Below are positions 1 to 8,195 of a DNA stretch of 64,000 nucleotides, in pieces. The notes below the pieces were generated by a model. The model did not search any database, was not told the origin of the DNA, and saw only the letters and a program-made list of their open reading frames with translations. Each line of letters begins with the position of its first letter. The first letter of the stretch is position 1. Source of the DNA: Chromobacterium violaceum ATCC 12472 (GTDB taxonomy: Bacteria; Pseudomonadota; Gammaproteobacteria; Burkholderiales; Chromobacteriaceae); contig NC_005085.1 in NCBI RefSeq assembly GCF_000007705.1, positions 3,171,752 through 3,235,751 on the forward strand, in the 5' to 3' direction. The position numbers and the translations under genes are program-made.

Positions 1-166
1 CGTTCACGCCGCCCAGCGCGCGCAAGGGGACGCGCAAGACCACCTTGCCGGCGGCATCCAGCACCGCCGCGCCGTCCACCGCCGCGCCGGCCTCCCCCTG
101 CAGCAGCGCCGGCTTGGCCGCCGCGCTCTCGAAGCCCAGATGATTGAACAGGAACCGCATCGCCAT
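1..166 (-). CDS. GH9-like glycoside hydrolase, N-terminal fragment (cut by window edge)
   Basis: Only the first 55 codons are inside the window. The visible N-terminus (MAMRFLFNHLGF, then KPALLQGE, VLDAAGKVV) has the layout of the Ig-like domain that precedes the catalytic domain of family 9 glycosidases, where an N-x-x-G-[FY] motif is followed by a K-x-A-x-L strand. The ATG at 164-166 is preceded by GGAGGG at good spacing; a second in-frame ATG lies two codons on. In Vibrio a GH9 glucosaminidase sits in the chitobiose operon beside a BadF-type kinase and an ABC importer, which is the neighbourhood here, so an intracellular chitosugar hydrolase is the best guess. The catalytic part is not visible, so the family call rests on a short stretch plus context. 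Confidence 0.6.
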   Translation of the reverse strand, partial: MAMRFLFNHLGFESAAAKPALLQGEAGAAVDGAAVLDAAGKVVLRVPLRALGGVN

Positions 167-201
167 CGTCGCCCTCCAGTCTGATCACGCGCGCCGAACG
201 C

Positions 202-1413
202 TCAGCGCCGGCCGTTCTTCAACAACACCTCGTATTGCGGGTTGAATTCATCGAATACCAGCAGGGCCGCCGCGCCCAGCGCCACCACGTCGCGCCCGGC
301 GCTGCCCAGCCTCAGCCTGTCGCCGCTGCTGCTGCGCACCGACAGCGGCAGCGGGTGCAAGCGCGCCAGCAGCGCCTCCTGCCAGGCCGGAGGCAGCAAC
401 CCGCCCAACACCACGGCGTCGATGTCCAGCAAAGACTCCAGGATATTGATCGCCTGCCTCAGCGGCCCCGCGGCGGCATCCAGCCAGCGCTGGCCGGCGG
501 CATCGATGCCGCGGCCCGCCAGGTGCTCTGGCGTGGCGAGCGGCCCGCCGGCGATGCCCAGCGCCTCGTACAGCGCCTGCAGCGACACATAGCGCTCCAG
601 GCAGCCGCGGTTGCCGCAATCGCAAGGCCGCCCGTCCGGCACCACCATCATGTGTCCCACCTCGCCGGCGTTGCGCCGGCCGCCGGTGTACAAGCGGCCG
701 TCCAGAAACAGGCCTGCGCCCAAACCCGCGCCGACGAACAGATAGACGAAATTGCGCAGCGTGCTGGCCGTGCCGTACAGCCGCTCGCCTATCGCCGCGG
801 CGGTGGCATCCTTCTCCAGCAGCACCGGCAAGCCCAGCGCGCGCGTCAACGAAGCCGAATCCACGCCCTCCCATCCCGGCAGCGTGGTCGGCCCGACCGA
901 GGTCATGCCCTCCACCCCGAACGGCCCCGGCATCACCAGCCCCAGCCCCAGCAAGCGCCCCCAATCCAAGCCTGACTCCTGCCTCAAGCGCTGCAGCAGG
1001 CCGGCGATCAGCGGCAAGGCCTCATCCGGCGTCGGGCGGTCCACCGCCAGCTCCAGCCGGAACCGCGCCTGGCCCGACAGATCCAGCGCCAGCGCCACCA
1101 GCATCTGGTGATCCAGTTGCATCCCGACCGCGTAGGCACCATCCGGATTCAGGCTGAGCGGAATCGCCGGCTGGCCGCGGCCGCCCTCGCGCAGCGGCTC
1201 GCCCGCCAGCAGCATGCCGGCGTCCAACAGTTCCGCGGCGATATTGGACACCGTCTGCGGCGTCAGCGCGGTCAAGCGCGCCAGATCGGCCCGGGTCAGC
1301 TGGCCGTTCAAACGCACGGTTTCCAGCACCGCGCGGCGGTTGTGCGAGCGGGCGTGCTCGAGATTGGTACCGGACACCATGTTCGGCCCGGCGCTGGAGG
1401 GGGCTTTTCTCAT
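202..1413 (-). CDS. ROK-family (NagC/Mlc-type) transcriptional repressor
   Basis: Sugar-responsive repressor of about 403 residues. The first 80 residues hold a winged helix-turn-helix (RADLARLTALTPQTVSN); the rest is a ROK sugar-kinase-like fold with the zinc signature CDCGNRGCLE and a glycine-rich VGAGLGAGLF segment. ROK repressors of this length (NagC about 406 residues) bind a sugar or sugar phosphate and release operators in transport and catabolic operons. It lies 35 bp downstream of the GH9-like gene start on the same strand and is divergent from the kinase-transporter operon, so both are likely targets. The start is uncertain: an upstream ATG at 1461 has its AGGA too close; ATGs at 1413 and 1380 lack a strong Shine-Dalgarno. 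The HTH is complete from either. Confidence 0.85.
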   Translation of the reverse strand: MRKAPSSAGPNMVSGTNLEHARSHNRRAVLETVRLNGQLTRADLARLTALTPQTVSNIAAELLDAGMLLAGEPLREGGRGQPAIPLSLNPDGAYAVGMQLDHQMLVALALDLSGQARFRLELAVDRPTPDEALPLIAGLLQRLRQESGLDWGRLLGLGLVMPGPFGVEGMTSVGPTTLPGWEGVDSASLTRALGLPVLLEKDATAAAIGERLYGTASTLRNFVYLFVGAGLGAGLFLDGRLYTGGRRNAGEVGHMMVVPDGRPCDCGNRGCLERYVSLQALYEALGIAGGPLATPEHLAGRGIDAAGQRWLDAAAGPLRQAINILESLLDIDAVVLGGLLPPAWQEALLARLHPLPLSVRSSSGDRLRLGSAGRDVVALGAAALLVFDEFNPQYEVLLKNGRR

Positions 1414-1469
1414 GAGACGGGAGTATGACTTCGCGCCCCGCCACACACAAGCCGTTGTCATTTCCTTGC

Positions 1470-1503
1470 ATTTAAATAAATCAAGTTGACGAAATAAATT
1501 TCG
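1470..1503. promoter_or_regulatory. AT-rich divergent operator region with inverted repeat
   Basis: Between the ROK repressor and the divergent sugar kinase lies an AT-rich block in otherwise GC-rich DNA. It contains a perfect inverted repeat CGAAAT-AA-ATTTCG at 1490-1503 and, just to the left, TTTAAATAAATCAAG. NagC/Mlc-type operators are AT-rich imperfect palindromes with TTATTT-like arms separated by about 9 bp, so the site is a plausible autoregulatory and operon operator. The repeat is seen directly; the role is inferred. Confidence 0.4.
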
Positions 1504-1555
1504 AATGCTTTACTGCATGAAATCCAAACGTCATCATTCGAGCGAGGCGGGCCGG

Positions 1556-2449
1556 ATGGCCCGGCAGACGATGAATCCAAGCATCCGATACCTGATAGGC
1601 GTGGATGGCGGCGGCACCGGCACCCGCATCCGGCTGCACGCGTCCGACGGCACCCCTCTGGCCATGGCCGAAGGCGGCGCCTCGGCGCTGTCCCAGGGCA
1701 TCGCCAAATCGTGGCAAGCCGTGCTCTCGACGCTGGAGGCCGCGTTCCAACAGGCAGGACTGCCCGCCGCCCCGGCCAGCGCATGCGCGATAGGCCTCGG
1801 ACTATCCGGCGTGCACAACCGGCAATGGGCTGGCGAATTCGAATCGCAGGCGCCAGGCTTCGCCCGCCTCAGCCTGGCCACCGACGGCTACACCACCCTG
1901 CTCGGCGCGCACGGCGGCCAACCCGGCATCATCGTCGCGCTGGGCACCGGCAGCATAGGCGAGGCGCTCTACCCCGACGGCAGCCACCGCGAAGCCGGCG
2001 GCTGGGGCTATCCCAGCGGCGACGAAGCCAGCGGCGCTTGGCTGGGACAGCGCGCCGCCCAGCTCACCCAGATGGCGCTGGACGGCCGGCACAGCCACAG
2101 CCCGCTGACCCGCGCGGTGCTGGACTTCGTCGGCGGCGACTGGCAGGCGATGATGGCCTGGAACGGCCGCGCCACGCCGGCGCAGTTCGCGCGGCTGGCG
2201 CCGCTGGTGCTGAGCGCCGCCCGCGTCGACCCCGAGGCCGACGCCTTGCTGCGCCAGGCCGGCGAGGACGCCTGGGCCATCGCCCGCGCGCTGGACCCGC
2301 AAGACGAACTGCCGGTGGCGCTGTGCGGCGGCCTGGGCCAGGCGCTGCGCGACTGGCTGCCGCCGGGCTTCCGCCAGCGGCTGGTCGCGCCGCAAGGCGA
2401 CTCCGCCCAGGGCGCGCTGCTGCTGTTGCAGCGGCCGAGCACACGATAA
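1556..2449 (+). CDS. BadF/BadG-type N-acetylglucosamine or glucosamine kinase
   Basis: ATP-dependent amino-sugar kinase of the ASKHA superfamily, about 297 residues. Visible motifs are the phosphate-1 loop GVDGGGTGTR near the N-terminus, a second phosphate loop VALGTGSIGEAL, the family segment GGWGYPSGDEAS, and the adenosine-side LCGGLGQAL near the C-terminus. Such kinases phosphorylate GlcNAc or GlcN at C6 after uptake. The ATG at 1556 follows GAGGCGG; ATGs at 1505 and 1517 upstream and 1571 downstream are also in frame. It is first in an operon with a periplasmic binding protein and two permeases, matching chitobiose/GlcNAc uptake loci of chitinolytic bacteria. GlcNAc versus GlcN cannot be decided from sequence. 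Confidence 0.85.
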   Translation: MARQTMNPSIRYLIGVDGGGTGTRIRLHASDGTPLAMAEGGASALSQGIAKSWQAVLSTLEAAFQQAGLPAAPASACAIGLGLSGVHNRQWAGEFESQAPGFARLSLATDGYTTLLGAHGGQPGIIVALGTGSIGEALYPDGSHREAGGWGYPSGDEASGAWLGQRAAQLTQMALDGRHSHSPLTRAVLDFVGGDWQAMMAWNGRATPAQFARLAPLVLSAARVDPEADALLRQAGEDAWAIARALDPQDELPVALCGGLGQALRDWLPPGFRQRLVAPQGDSAQGALLLLQRPSTR

Positions 2450-2461
2450 CAGGAGAAGACA

Positions 2462-3718
2462 ATGAAACCGTTCCGCCCCGCGCTGGCCGCGCTCGCGCTG
2501 CTGGCCTGCAGCCTGTCCGCCCATGCCGAAAAAGTCCGGCTGGAATTCTGGACCGATTCGCTGAAGCCCACCTTCGACGGCTACTTCGCCAACGTCAAGA
2601 AAACCTACGAGGCGCAGCATCCTGATGTGGAAGTGCAATGGGTGGACGTGTTCAACGACAACTTCGAAACCAAGCTCAACGCCGCCATCGCCGCCGGCCG
2701 GCCGCCGGCCCTGGTCAACCACGACGTGCCGCGTCTGTTCAAATACGCGCAGAAAGGCACGCTGATCCCGCTGGACGCGGCGCTGGGCGCGGACCAGGCC
2801 GCTTATCTGCCCAACGCGCTGGCCGACCTCAGCTTCGGCGGCAAGCTGTACGGCCTGCCCTGGTACAACAACATCAACGTGCTGGTGATCAACGGCGAGC
2901 TGTTCAAGAAAGCCGGCCTGGACCCGAAACAACCGGTCGCAAGCCTGGACGAGGAGCTGCGCCTGGCCAAGATCGTCAAGGCCAGGACCGGCGTGCCCGG
3001 CCTGCTGCCGCAACTGGGCCAGATAGACGGCATCATGCTGGGCCAGGGCCTGCCGCTGATCCAGAACGGCAAAGCCGTATTCAACAGCCCCAGGCATGCC
3101 GCGCTGATCCGCAAGTTCGCCGACGCCTACAAGGCCGGCGCGCTGGCCAGAGACAGTCTGTTCGCCGACGACAACTACCAGGCCAGCATCAAGCTGTACA
3201 ACAGCGGCCGGCTGGCGATGATGGAAACCGCGCCGACCTCCGCCCAGCGCACCCAGAGCGACGCGCGCAACATCTATGCCGCCACCGTGGTGCAGCCGGC
3301 GCCGCTGGGACCGACCAAGATCGCCCAGGGCGGCTATCTGTTCAGCTGGTCGGTATCCAAGGGCCTGCCGGCGCGCACCCAGCAGGAGGCCGTCAAGTTC
3401 GCCAGATTCCTCACCGGCGACGCCCAGCAGCTGGCCTTCGCCAAGGTGACCGGGGCCACCTTCCCCTCCACCCGGCAGGCGCTGGCCGACAGCTACTTCG
3501 TCAAGACATCGGCCGGCGGCGGCGCGGTAGAAAGCTCGCGCATCGAGGGCGCCAAGGTGGCGCGCAGCATCCGCACCCTGGTGCTGACCGGCGTGCCCAA
3601 TGTCGGCGACCTGAAAAAGAACCTGGTCGACAACGTGGAGGCCGCCGTCACCGGCAAGAAGGACGCGCAGAAGGCGCTGGACGACGCCGCCGCCTTCTGG
3701 AACCGCCAGTTGAAGTAA
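2462..3718 (+). CDS. ABC transporter sugar-binding protein (family 1)
   Basis: Periplasmic extracellular solute-binding protein, 418 residues, of the MalE/UgpB class. A Sec signal peptide (MKPFRPALAALALLACSLSA, cleavage after HA) is followed by VRLEFWTDSL, typical of the first strand of this class. AGGAGA sits 7 bases before the ATG and the gene begins 12 bp after the kinase. It should deliver a mono- or oligosaccharide, probably amino-sugar-derived given the kinase and glycosidase, to the two permeases downstream. A hairpin after it may lower permease expression relative to the binding protein. Confidence 0.9.
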   Translation: MKPFRPALAALALLACSLSAHAEKVRLEFWTDSLKPTFDGYFANVKKTYEAQHPDVEVQWVDVFNDNFETKLNAAIAAGRPPALVNHDVPRLFKYAQKGTLIPLDAALGADQAAYLPNALADLSFGGKLYGLPWYNNINVLVINGELFKKAGLDPKQPVASLDEELRLAKIVKARTGVPGLLPQLGQIDGIMLGQGLPLIQNGKAVFNSPRHAALIRKFADAYKAGALARDSLFADDNYQASIKLYNSGRLAMMETAPTSAQRTQSDARNIYAATVVQPAPLGPTKIAQGGYLFSWSVSKGLPARTQQEAVKFARFLTGDAQQLAFAKVTGATFPSTRQALADSYFVKTSAGGGAVESSRIEGAKVARSIRTLVLTGVPNVGDLKKNLVDNVEAAVTGKKDAQKALDDAAAFWNRQLK

Positions 3719-3734
3719 GCCGCTTCCCTCCTCA

Positions 3735-3772
3735 GCCCCTCGCCGCGTCTCCCGGCAGGGGCGCTTTTTCTT
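3735..3772 (+). terminator. Intra-operon hairpin and T-run after the binding protein
   Basis: GCCCCT at 3735-3740 pairs with AGGGGC at 3757-3762 and is followed by GCTTTTTC. The loop contains a further GCCG/CGGC pairing. The position between a binding-protein gene and permease genes is the usual place for a partial terminator that sets excess binding protein over membrane components. Confidence 0.55.
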
Positions 3773-3785
3773 TCGCAGGCCAAGC

Positions 3786-4655
3786 ATGACGCCGACCTCC
3801 ACCCGCAACGCCTGGCTGTTCCTGTCACCCGCCCTGCTGCTGATGGGCGCGTTCACCTTCTGGCCGCTGCTGTTCGGCGGCTACGTCGCCTTCACCCGCT
3901 ACGACCTGGTCTCGCCGCCGCAATGGGTGGGCCTGGACAACTTCCGCTACCTGCTGGACGACCCGGTGTTCATCCAGGCGCTCGGCAATTCGCTGCGCTA
4001 CCTGCTGGTGGTGCCTGCCATCCAGCTGGCCGGCATCGCGCTGGCGGTGCTGGCGAACCGGGCGCTGCCCGGCATCAAGTGGTTCCGCGCCGCCGTCTAT
4101 CTGCCGGTGATCACCACGGTGTCGGTGGTGGGCATCATGTGGAACTGGATGTACGCCGACTACGGCGTGCTCAACGGCGCGCTGCACTGGCTGGGATGGG
4201 TGGCGCGGGAGCATGATGTCGGTTTTCTCAGCGACGAGAACCTGGCGCTGTATTCGGTGATGTTCGTCACCTTCTGGCGCGGCATCGGCTATTACATGGT
4301 GCTGTATCTCGCCGGGCTGCAGTCGATTCCGGCCGAGATGCAGGAGGCCGCGCGGCTGGACGGCGCCAGTGCCTGGCAGCGCTTCTGGCGCATCACCCTG
4401 CCCATGCTCAAGCCCACCATCCTGTTCTGCAGCCTGATCTCCACGCTGGACGCGATCAAGGCGTTCGAGGAGGTGCTGGTGATGACGCGCGGCGCGCCGA
4501 TGAACTCCACCTACACCGCGCTCTACTACGCCTTCCATCAAGGCTTCAACCAGCTGGACTTCGGCCGCGGCAGCGCCGCCGGCCTGGTGCTGACCCTGGT
4601 CTGCCTGCTGCTGGCCTGGCTGAATTTCAAGCTGATCCGCGCCGACCACCGCTGA
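3786..4655 (+). CDS. ABC sugar transporter permease (MalF/UgpA type)
   Basis: Inner-membrane permease of 289 residues with six hydrophobic segments, the first at about residues 10-30. The cytoplasmic coupling loop is clear: EAARLDGASAWQRFWRI, the EAA motif that docks with the ATPase. Length is normal for UgpA-like permeases (about 290). The start ATG lies 67 bp after the binding-protein stop. It pairs with the following permease. Confidence 0.9.
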   Translation: MTPTSTRNAWLFLSPALLLMGAFTFWPLLFGGYVAFTRYDLVSPPQWVGLDNFRYLLDDPVFIQALGNSLRYLLVVPAIQLAGIALAVLANRALPGIKWFRAAVYLPVITTVSVVGIMWNWMYADYGVLNGALHWLGWVAREHDVGFLSDENLALYSVMFVTFWRGIGYYMVLYLAGLQSIPAEMQEAARLDGASAWQRFWRITLPMLKPTILFCSLISTLDAIKAFEEVLVMTRGAPMNSTYTALYYAFHQGFNQLDFGRGSAAGLVLTLVCLLLAWLNFKLIRADHR

Positions 4656-4662
4656 GGACGAC

Positions 4663-5508
4663 ATGACCGCCATCGCCCTGAACCGCGCCGCGCCGCGCAA
4701 GCTGCTGCGCCGCCTGCCCGACTACCTGCTGCTGCTCGCGCTGTCCTTCGCCTGCGTCTATCCCTTCCTGTGGACACTGGGCATCGCCGTCGGCGACGGC
4801 GAGCAGGTGTTCGATTTCCCGCCGCCGCTGTGGCCGAAGGACGCCGGCTGGCGGCACTTCGCCGCGGTGTGGGACGCCATCCCGCTGGGACGCTTCTTCT
4901 GGAATTCGCTGTGGATTTCCGGCCTGACCACGCTGGGCACGCTGGTGGTTTCCAGCCTGGCGGCGTTTCCGCTGGCCAAGCTGCGCTTCCGCGGCCGGCA
5001 GACGGTGTTCTACGCCATCATCGCCACCCTGCTCCTGCCCAGCGAGATCAATTTCATCAGCAACTACGTCACCATCAGCCGGCTGGGCCTGGACGACAGC
5101 CGGCTGGGCGTGGTGCTGCCGTCGCTCGCCGGCGCCTTCGGCATCTACCTGATGAAGCACGCGTTCGAGGAAATACCGGACGAGATCGTCGACGCCGCGC
5201 GGATGGACGGCGCCGGCGACTGGCAGGTGTTCCTGCGCATCTGCCTGCCGCTGTCCCTGCCCTATCTCGCCACGCTGGGCATCTTCACGCTGGTATGGTC
5301 GTGGAACGTCTACGTCTGGCCCAGCGTGGTGCTGAAGACGCCGGAGCTGTATCCGCTGTCGGTCGGCGTGCTCTACCTGAAGGGCGCGTTCGCCACCTCC
5401 ACCCGCATGGTCGCCGCCGGCGCGGTGATCGCCATCCTGCCGGTGCTGGCGGTATTCGTGTTCTGCCAGCGCTATTTCATGCGCGGGATGGACGGGGCGG
5501 TGAAGTGA
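4663..5508 (+). CDS. ABC sugar transporter permease (MalG/UgpE type)
   Basis: Second inner-membrane permease, 281 residues, seven bases after the first permease stop. It has the EAA loop DAARMDGAGDWQVFLRI and the MalG-type hydrophobic pattern. No ATP-binding subunit gene follows: the next gene is on the other strand and unrelated. Importers of this class in several chitin users borrow a shared MsiK/UgpC-like ATPase encoded elsewhere, which is the likely arrangement here. Confidence 0.9.
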   Translation: MTAIALNRAAPRKLLRRLPDYLLLLALSFACVYPFLWTLGIAVGDGEQVFDFPPPLWPKDAGWRHFAAVWDAIPLGRFFWNSLWISGLTTLGTLVVSSLAAFPLAKLRFRGRQTVFYAIIATLLLPSEINFISNYVTISRLGLDDSRLGVVLPSLAGAFGIYLMKHAFEEIPDEIVDAARMDGAGDWQVFLRICLPLSLPYLATLGIFTLVWSWNVYVWPSVVLKTPELYPLSVGVLYLKGAFATSTRMVAAGAVIAILPVLAVFVFCQRYFMRGMDGAVK

Positions 5509-5511
5509 GCG

Positions 5512-5805
5512 TTAAAGGTCCATGCGCTTGAAAAACTGCCTGATCGAATAAACCAGCATCGCCAGGCCGGGTATCGCGATGCACAGGAACAAGGGAATGC
5601 CCGCCGCGTACATCAGGAAACCGGCCAGGAACGCCGCCAGCGCGCAGACGGGAAGAATCACCCACTCCCATGCCGCCAGATTGGCGGCGTCCTCCGCCAG
5701 CGGGCGCGGCGGGCGGCCTCTCCTTTCCCGGATCACGCGGACCAGGTAAAGGTCCAGAATGAAATCCAGCACGCCCAGCAGCACCCTGCCGATGAATTCC
5801 AGCAT
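5512..5805 (-). CDS. Small membrane protein of unknown function
   Basis: 97 residues with a short N-terminal hydrophobic stretch (FIGRVLLGVLDFILDLYLV), a basic RERRGRPPRP linker and two long hydrophobic segments in the C-terminal half. No family was recognised. The ATG at 5805 was chosen because GGAGG precedes it by five bases; an ATG four codons upstream has no such site. It converges on the permease gene and is separated from it by three bases. Inner-membrane location is the only inference offered. Confidence 0.6.
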   Translation of the reverse strand: MLEFIGRVLLGVLDFILDLYLVRVIRERRGRPPRPLAEDAANLAAWEWVILPVCALAAFLAGFLMYAAGIPLFLCIAIPGLAMLVYSIRQFFKRMDL

Positions 5806-6000
5806 GGAGGCCTCCATGATTCGATGCGCGACAGTGCGAGTCTAGCACCGTCGGCATGCGGCATCCGCGCGCCCGGCCCCGCGGCGCGAACGCGTCTTAT
5901 TGTCAGACGCCGCCGCCGTCATTTAATCTGATTGGCACGACCTGACATTCCTCCACCATACGGTCGATAGATAACTACCAAAGACAAAGGAAATCGCCGC

Positions 6001-7314
6001 ATGGGCACCCGCTCCCTAGAACCGCACCGTCCATTGAACCGCCAGGACTGCAAGACGCTGTTCCTCGCCGCGCTGGGCGGCGCGCTGGAGTTCTACGACT
6101 TCATCATCTTCGTGTTTTTCGCCGTGGTGCTGGGCAAGCTGTTCTTCCCGCCCTCGATGCCCGACTGGCTGAGCCAGCTGCAGACTTTCGGCATCTTCGC
6201 CGCCGGCTATCTGGCGCGGCCGCTGGGCGGCATCGTGATGGCGCATTTCGGCGATCTGATGGGCCGCAAGCGCATGTTCACGCTCAGCATCGTGCTGATG
6301 GCGCTGCCGACGCTGGCCATGGGCATGCTGCCCACCTACCACGACATCGGCATCGCCGCCCCGCTGCTGCTGTTGGCGATGCGCATCCTGCAGGGCGCGG
6401 CGATAGGCGGCGAGGTGCCCGGCGCCTGGGTGTTCGTCGCCGAGCACGCGCCCGCCCGCCACACCGGCTTCGCCTGCAGCGTGATCACGTCCGGCCTGAC
6501 CATAGGCATCCTGCTGGGCTCGCTGATCGCCACCGCGATCAACCTGGCCTTCAGCCCGCAGCAGATCGCCGACTGGGCGTGGCGCGTGCCCTTCCTGGTG
6601 GGCGGCGTGTTCGGCCTGGTGGCGATGCAGCTGCGCCAATGGCTGCATGAGACGCCGGTGTTCGCGGAGATGCAGGCGCGCAAGGCCCTGTCCGAGGAGC
6701 TGCCGCTGAAAACGGTGCTGAAGAAGCACAAGGCCGCCGTCGCGCTGTCGATGTTCGTCACCTGGTTCCTGGCCATCTCCATCGTCGTCGCCATCCTGAT
6801 GGCGCCGGCTTATCTGCAAAAACAGTTCGGCCTGCCGGCGGTGGACACGCTGCGCGCCAACAGCCTGGCCATCGTCGCGCTGACGCTGGGCTGCCTGGTG
6901 GCGGGCGTGTCCAGCGACCGTCTGGGCAGCGGCCCCACTTTCATCGCCGGCAGCCTGCTGCTGGGCGCCAGCAGCTACGCCTTCTATTCGTCGATGGCCG
7001 CGCACGGCGGCCAGCTGTACACGCTTTACCCGCTGCTGGGCTTCAGCGTCGGCATCGTCGGCGCGGTGCCGCTGGTGATGGTGCGCGCCTTCCCGGCCCA
7101 GGTGCGCTTTTCCGGCCTGTCCTTCTCCTACAACGTCGCCTACGCCTTCGCCGGCGGCCTGACGCCCATCCTGCTGTCGATCTGGCTGAAATACGACGCG
7201 CTGGCGCCGGCCTACTACCTGATGCTGCAATGCCTGATCGGCCTGCTGGTGGGCTGCTACCTGCTGCTCGCCGGAAAGAAAACCGGCTCGGCTGCGCTGG
7301 CTCAGGAAGGCTGA
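6001..7314 (+). CDS. MFS transporter, metabolite:H+ symporter type
   Basis: 437-residue secondary carrier with about 12 membrane segments. The N-terminus LEFYDFIIFVFFAVVLGKLF followed by GYLARPLGGIVMAHFGDLMGRKR is the pattern of the MHS (ProP/ShiA/KgtP) branch, including the D-x-x-GR-[KR] loop between helices 2 and 3. Substrates in this branch are organic acids, betaines or aromatic acids; the actual substrate cannot be read from sequence. AAGGA lies about 11 bases before the ATG. Its 3' end overlaps the convergent mtfA gene by 13 bp. Confidence 0.85.
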   Translation: MGTRSLEPHRPLNRQDCKTLFLAALGGALEFYDFIIFVFFAVVLGKLFFPPSMPDWLSQLQTFGIFAAGYLARPLGGIVMAHFGDLMGRKRMFTLSIVLMALPTLAMGMLPTYHDIGIAAPLLLLAMRILQGAAIGGEVPGAWVFVAEHAPARHTGFACSVITSGLTIGILLGSLIATAINLAFSPQQIADWAWRVPFLVGGVFGLVAMQLRQWLHETPVFAEMQARKALSEELPLKTVLKKHKAAVALSMFVTWFLAISIVVAILMAPAYLQKQFGLPAVDTLRANSLAIVALTLGCLVAGVSSDRLGSGPTFIAGSLLLGASSYAFYSSMAAHGGQLYTLYPLLGFSVGIVGAVPLVMVRAFPAQVRFSGLSFSYNVAYAFAGGLTPILLSIWLKYDALAPAYYLMLQCLIGLLVGCYLLLAGKKTGSAALAQEG

Positions 7315-8132
7315 ACCGGCATCACGCTCTCTTCGTCCACCGGCGGCAGCCTGGCCGCCGGGTCCTGGCGATAGAACTGGCTGAGCAGCCGGTACAGCTC
7401 GGGATAATCCCGCCGCGCCAGGTGCGGTATCTCGAAGAAAGCTTCGCTGAGCACGGCGAAAAACTCCCCGGGGTTCTCGCTGGCGTACGGGTCCAGCCAG
7501 CCCTCCACCCCGTGGTCCACTTCGCGGCAGAACTGGCGGTAAGCCTGGTTCCAGGCCCGGCTCCAAGCGGCGCGGTCCATGCCCTTGTGCAGGGGCGGCG
7601 CGCCGTTGGCCGGGCCGTCCAGCATGTCGAACTGGTGGGCGGCCTCGTGGATCACCACGTTCCAGCCGTCCAGCAACGGCGATTCGTTGACGTCCGGCCA
7701 GGAAAACACCAGCGGGCCTTGGTAGTGAGCTTGCCCGATCAGCACCTGCTCGCCTTCGTGCGTCAGGCCTATCCCGTCCTGCCAGCGGTTGCGCACCACG
7801 AACGGCGCCGGGTACAGTATGGCCTCGCGCCAGTTTTCATAGGCGCGCATGCCCAGGTTCATGCCCGGCAGCGCCAGTTGCAGCGCCAGCCGGCAGCGCA
7901 TGGCGTCGTCCACCTCCATGTCCTCCAGGCCCGTGACGGCCTTGGCCAGCAGCAGCTCGCCGGCCAGCCTGACCAGACGATCGGTTTCTTCGGTCGACAA
8001 ACCTTCCAGCAACGGCATGCCGGCAGCCTCGTCCCGCAGCCGCGACAGCAAGGCGGCCGGTATCCGTTTGCCGCCCAGGCGGCGCATCCAGTCTAATAGC
8101 ATGAACTCTTGGCTCGGAATCGCGTCAGTCAT
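7302..8132 (-). CDS. mtfA: MtfA-type zinc metallopeptidase (M90)
   Basis: 276-residue cytosolic peptidase. The zinc motif HEAAHQFDML (HExxH) is present with a downstream glutamate region (ENPGEFFAVLSEAFFE) as in E. coli MtfA. In E. coli MtfA binds and inactivates the glucose repressor Mlc, a ROK protein, so a ROK regulator 6 kb away is noteworthy though not proof of interaction. The ATG at 8132 follows TAAGGT; longer upstream frames to 8213 lack support. It is divergent from the antiporter gene. Confidence 0.88.
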   Translation of the reverse strand: MTDAIPSQEFMLLDWMRRLGGKRIPAALLSRLRDEAAGMPLLEGLSTEETDRLVRLAGELLLAKAVTGLEDMEVDDAMRCRLALQLALPGMNLGMRAYENWREAILYPAPFVVRNRWQDGIGLTHEGEQVLIGQAHYQGPLVFSWPDVNESPLLDGWNVVIHEAAHQFDMLDGPANGAPPLHKGMDRAAWSRAWNQAYRQFCREVDHGVEGWLDPYASENPGEFFAVLSEAFFEIPHLARRDYPELYRLLSQFYRQDPAARLPPVDEESVMPVQPS

Positions 8133-8195
8133 TGATACCTTAGGGCGGGCATGCGGCAATTCAATGCCCGCCCCCGCAATAGAGGAGAAACCATC

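Noticed and set aside
1802-3856. Minus-strand frame of nearly 700 codons opposite the kinase and binding-protein genes
   Set aside because: Shadow of the two plus-strand genes, rich in Ala/Gly/Arg with no family motif.
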